Positions 5,600 to 6,326 of a stretch of 6,326 nucleotides of DNA are shown piece after piece. Source of the DNA: an uncultured Methylobacter sp. (GTDB lineage Bacteria > Pseudomonadota > Gammaproteobacteria > Methylococcales > Methylomonadaceae). The notes under the pieces were generated by a model. The model was not told the DNA's origin, did no database searches, and saw nothing but the letters and a program-made list of their open reading frames with translations. The position numbers and the translations under genes were made by a program. Position 1 is the first letter of the stretch. Every line of letters starts with the position of its first letter. The stretch is taken from positions 1 to 6,326 of the forward strand of contig CAIKYI010000740.1 of NCBI GenBank assembly GCA_903831545.1, in the 5' to 3' direction.

Positions 5600-6326
5600 T
5601 TACTCAACTTCAACTTCTTTCATACTTAATCTGACTCGGCCTTGACGATCAATTTCAAGCACTTTGACCCTGACCACATCACCTTCATTCAATCTGTCGC
5701 TGACTTTATCAACACGTTCTTCAGAAATTTGTGAAATATGAACCAAGCCATCTTTACCGGGAAGAATGGTAACAAAAGCACCGAAGTCCATTAATCTCAC
5801 TACTTTGCCTTCATAGGTTTTACCCACTTCAACTTCAGCAGTAATTTCTTCGATCAAGCGACGTGCTTCTTCACCGGACGCTTTATCAACAGATGCCACT
5901 TTTACGATACCATCATCAGTCAAATCAACGCTGGCGCCAGTTTGCTCAGTAATGCTGCGTATGGTTGCGCCGCCTTTACCGATAACTTCGCGAATTTTAG
6001 CGGGATCGATTTTAAATGTAATAATACGCGGCGCGAAATCAGACATTTCTTCACGCGTAGTGGACAAGGCTTTATTCATTTCTTCCAGAATATGCAAACG
6101 ACCATGTTTTGCCTGTTCCAGAGCTGCCTTCATGATTTCTGCGGTAATGCCATCAATCTTGATGTCCATTTGCAGTGCGGTAATACCGTTTACTGAACCG
6201 GCAACCTTAAAGTCCATATCGCCAAGATGATCTTCATCACCCATGATGTCTGACAATACGGCAAAGCTGTCGCCTTCTTTAATCAAACCCATTGCAATAC
6301 CGGCAACAGGTGATGTTATAGGCACA
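5600..6326 (-). CDS. pnp: Polynucleotide phosphorylase, C-terminal part (5' end outside window)
   Basis: The visible 241 residues begin inside the second RNase PH-like domain ([18 protein letters not shown]) and read to TAA at 5602-5600. The metal and active-site stretch [19 protein letters not shown] is intact; visible D32, D38 and K40 correspond to the Asp, Asp and Lys known to bind metal in E. coli PNPase. A KH domain follows (about 103-160, with the GKGG loop at 116-119), then an S1 domain (about 168-237: [34 protein letters not shown]). The protein stops almost directly after S1, without the longer tail of the E. coli enzyme. Family role: phosphorolytic 3'-5' exoribonuclease, trimeric, part of RNA decay. 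The GTG at 6325 is an internal Val, not a start. It is separated from the next gene by a terminator and about 420 bases, so it is transcriptionally independent. Confidence 0.97.
   Translation of the reverse strand, partial: VPITSPVAGIAMGLIKEGDSFAVLSDIMGDEDHLGDMDFKVAGSVNGITALQMDIKIDGITAEIMKAALEQAKHGRLHILEEMNKALSTTREEMSDFAPRIITFKIDPAKIREVIGKGGATIRSITEQTGASVDLTDDGIVKVASVDKASGEEARRLIEEITAEVEVGKTYEGKVVRLMDFGAFVTILPGKDGLVHISQISEERVDKVSDRLNEGDVVRVKVLEIDRQGRVRLSMKEVEVE

Noticed and set aside
6323..6325. GTG as a start codon for the pnp fragment
   Set aside because: It is an internal Val within the second RNase PH domain; the true start lies outside the window.

Overview
The window looks like chromosomal DNA from a gammaproteobacterium: a pnp tail, a PAS/GGDEF/EAL signalling protein, a KaiC-family ATPase and a TonB-dependent receptor, at moderate GC. 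A methanotroph-like (Methylococcales) host would fit, but that is an impression from protein style, not something the sequence proves. All supported genes lie on the minus strand, so transcription runs from high to low coordinates. No mobile element, CRISPR array, tRNA or rRNA is visible.

Layout in transcription order: (1) the C-terminal third of polynucleotide phosphorylase (6326-5600), followed by a 22-bp perfect palindrome and a convincing intrinsic terminator. (2) An intergenic region (5599-5180) that ends in a promoter with a perfect TATAAT -10 and a good Shine-Dalgarno. (3) A double-domain KaiC-like ATPase (5179-3731), broken by an in-frame amber codon at 4804-4802. (4) Seven bases later, a stand-alone receiver-like protein (3723-3358). 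(5) After a 118-base gap, an 811-residue receiver-like/PAS/PAS/GGDEF/EAL protein (3239-804). (6) After an 84-base gap with a strong imperfect hairpin, the N-terminal 239 residues of a TonB-dependent outer-membrane receptor (719-1), which runs off the window.

Genes 3-5 read as one signalling cassette: a RecA/KaiC-type ATPase, a small receiver-like partner, and a c-di-GMP enzyme that itself begins with a receiver-like domain. Both receiver-like domains lack the N-terminal acidic pair that binds Mg2+, so conventional phosphotransfer is doubtful. The KaiC-like protein also lacks the Ser/Thr pair that is the clock phosphosite of cyanobacterial KaiC, and neither kaiA nor kaiB is in view. The GGDEF and EAL domains keep all the catalytic motifs I can check, plus an inhibitory I-site.

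The most striking observation is the amber codon. It splits the first KaiC domain between its Walker A and Walker B motifs while the reading frame stays intact and family-like on both sides. It could be a recent nonsense mutation, a sequence error, or readthrough of UAG. The same TAG codon terminates the GGDEF/EAL gene, which argues against genome-wide reassignment of TAG.
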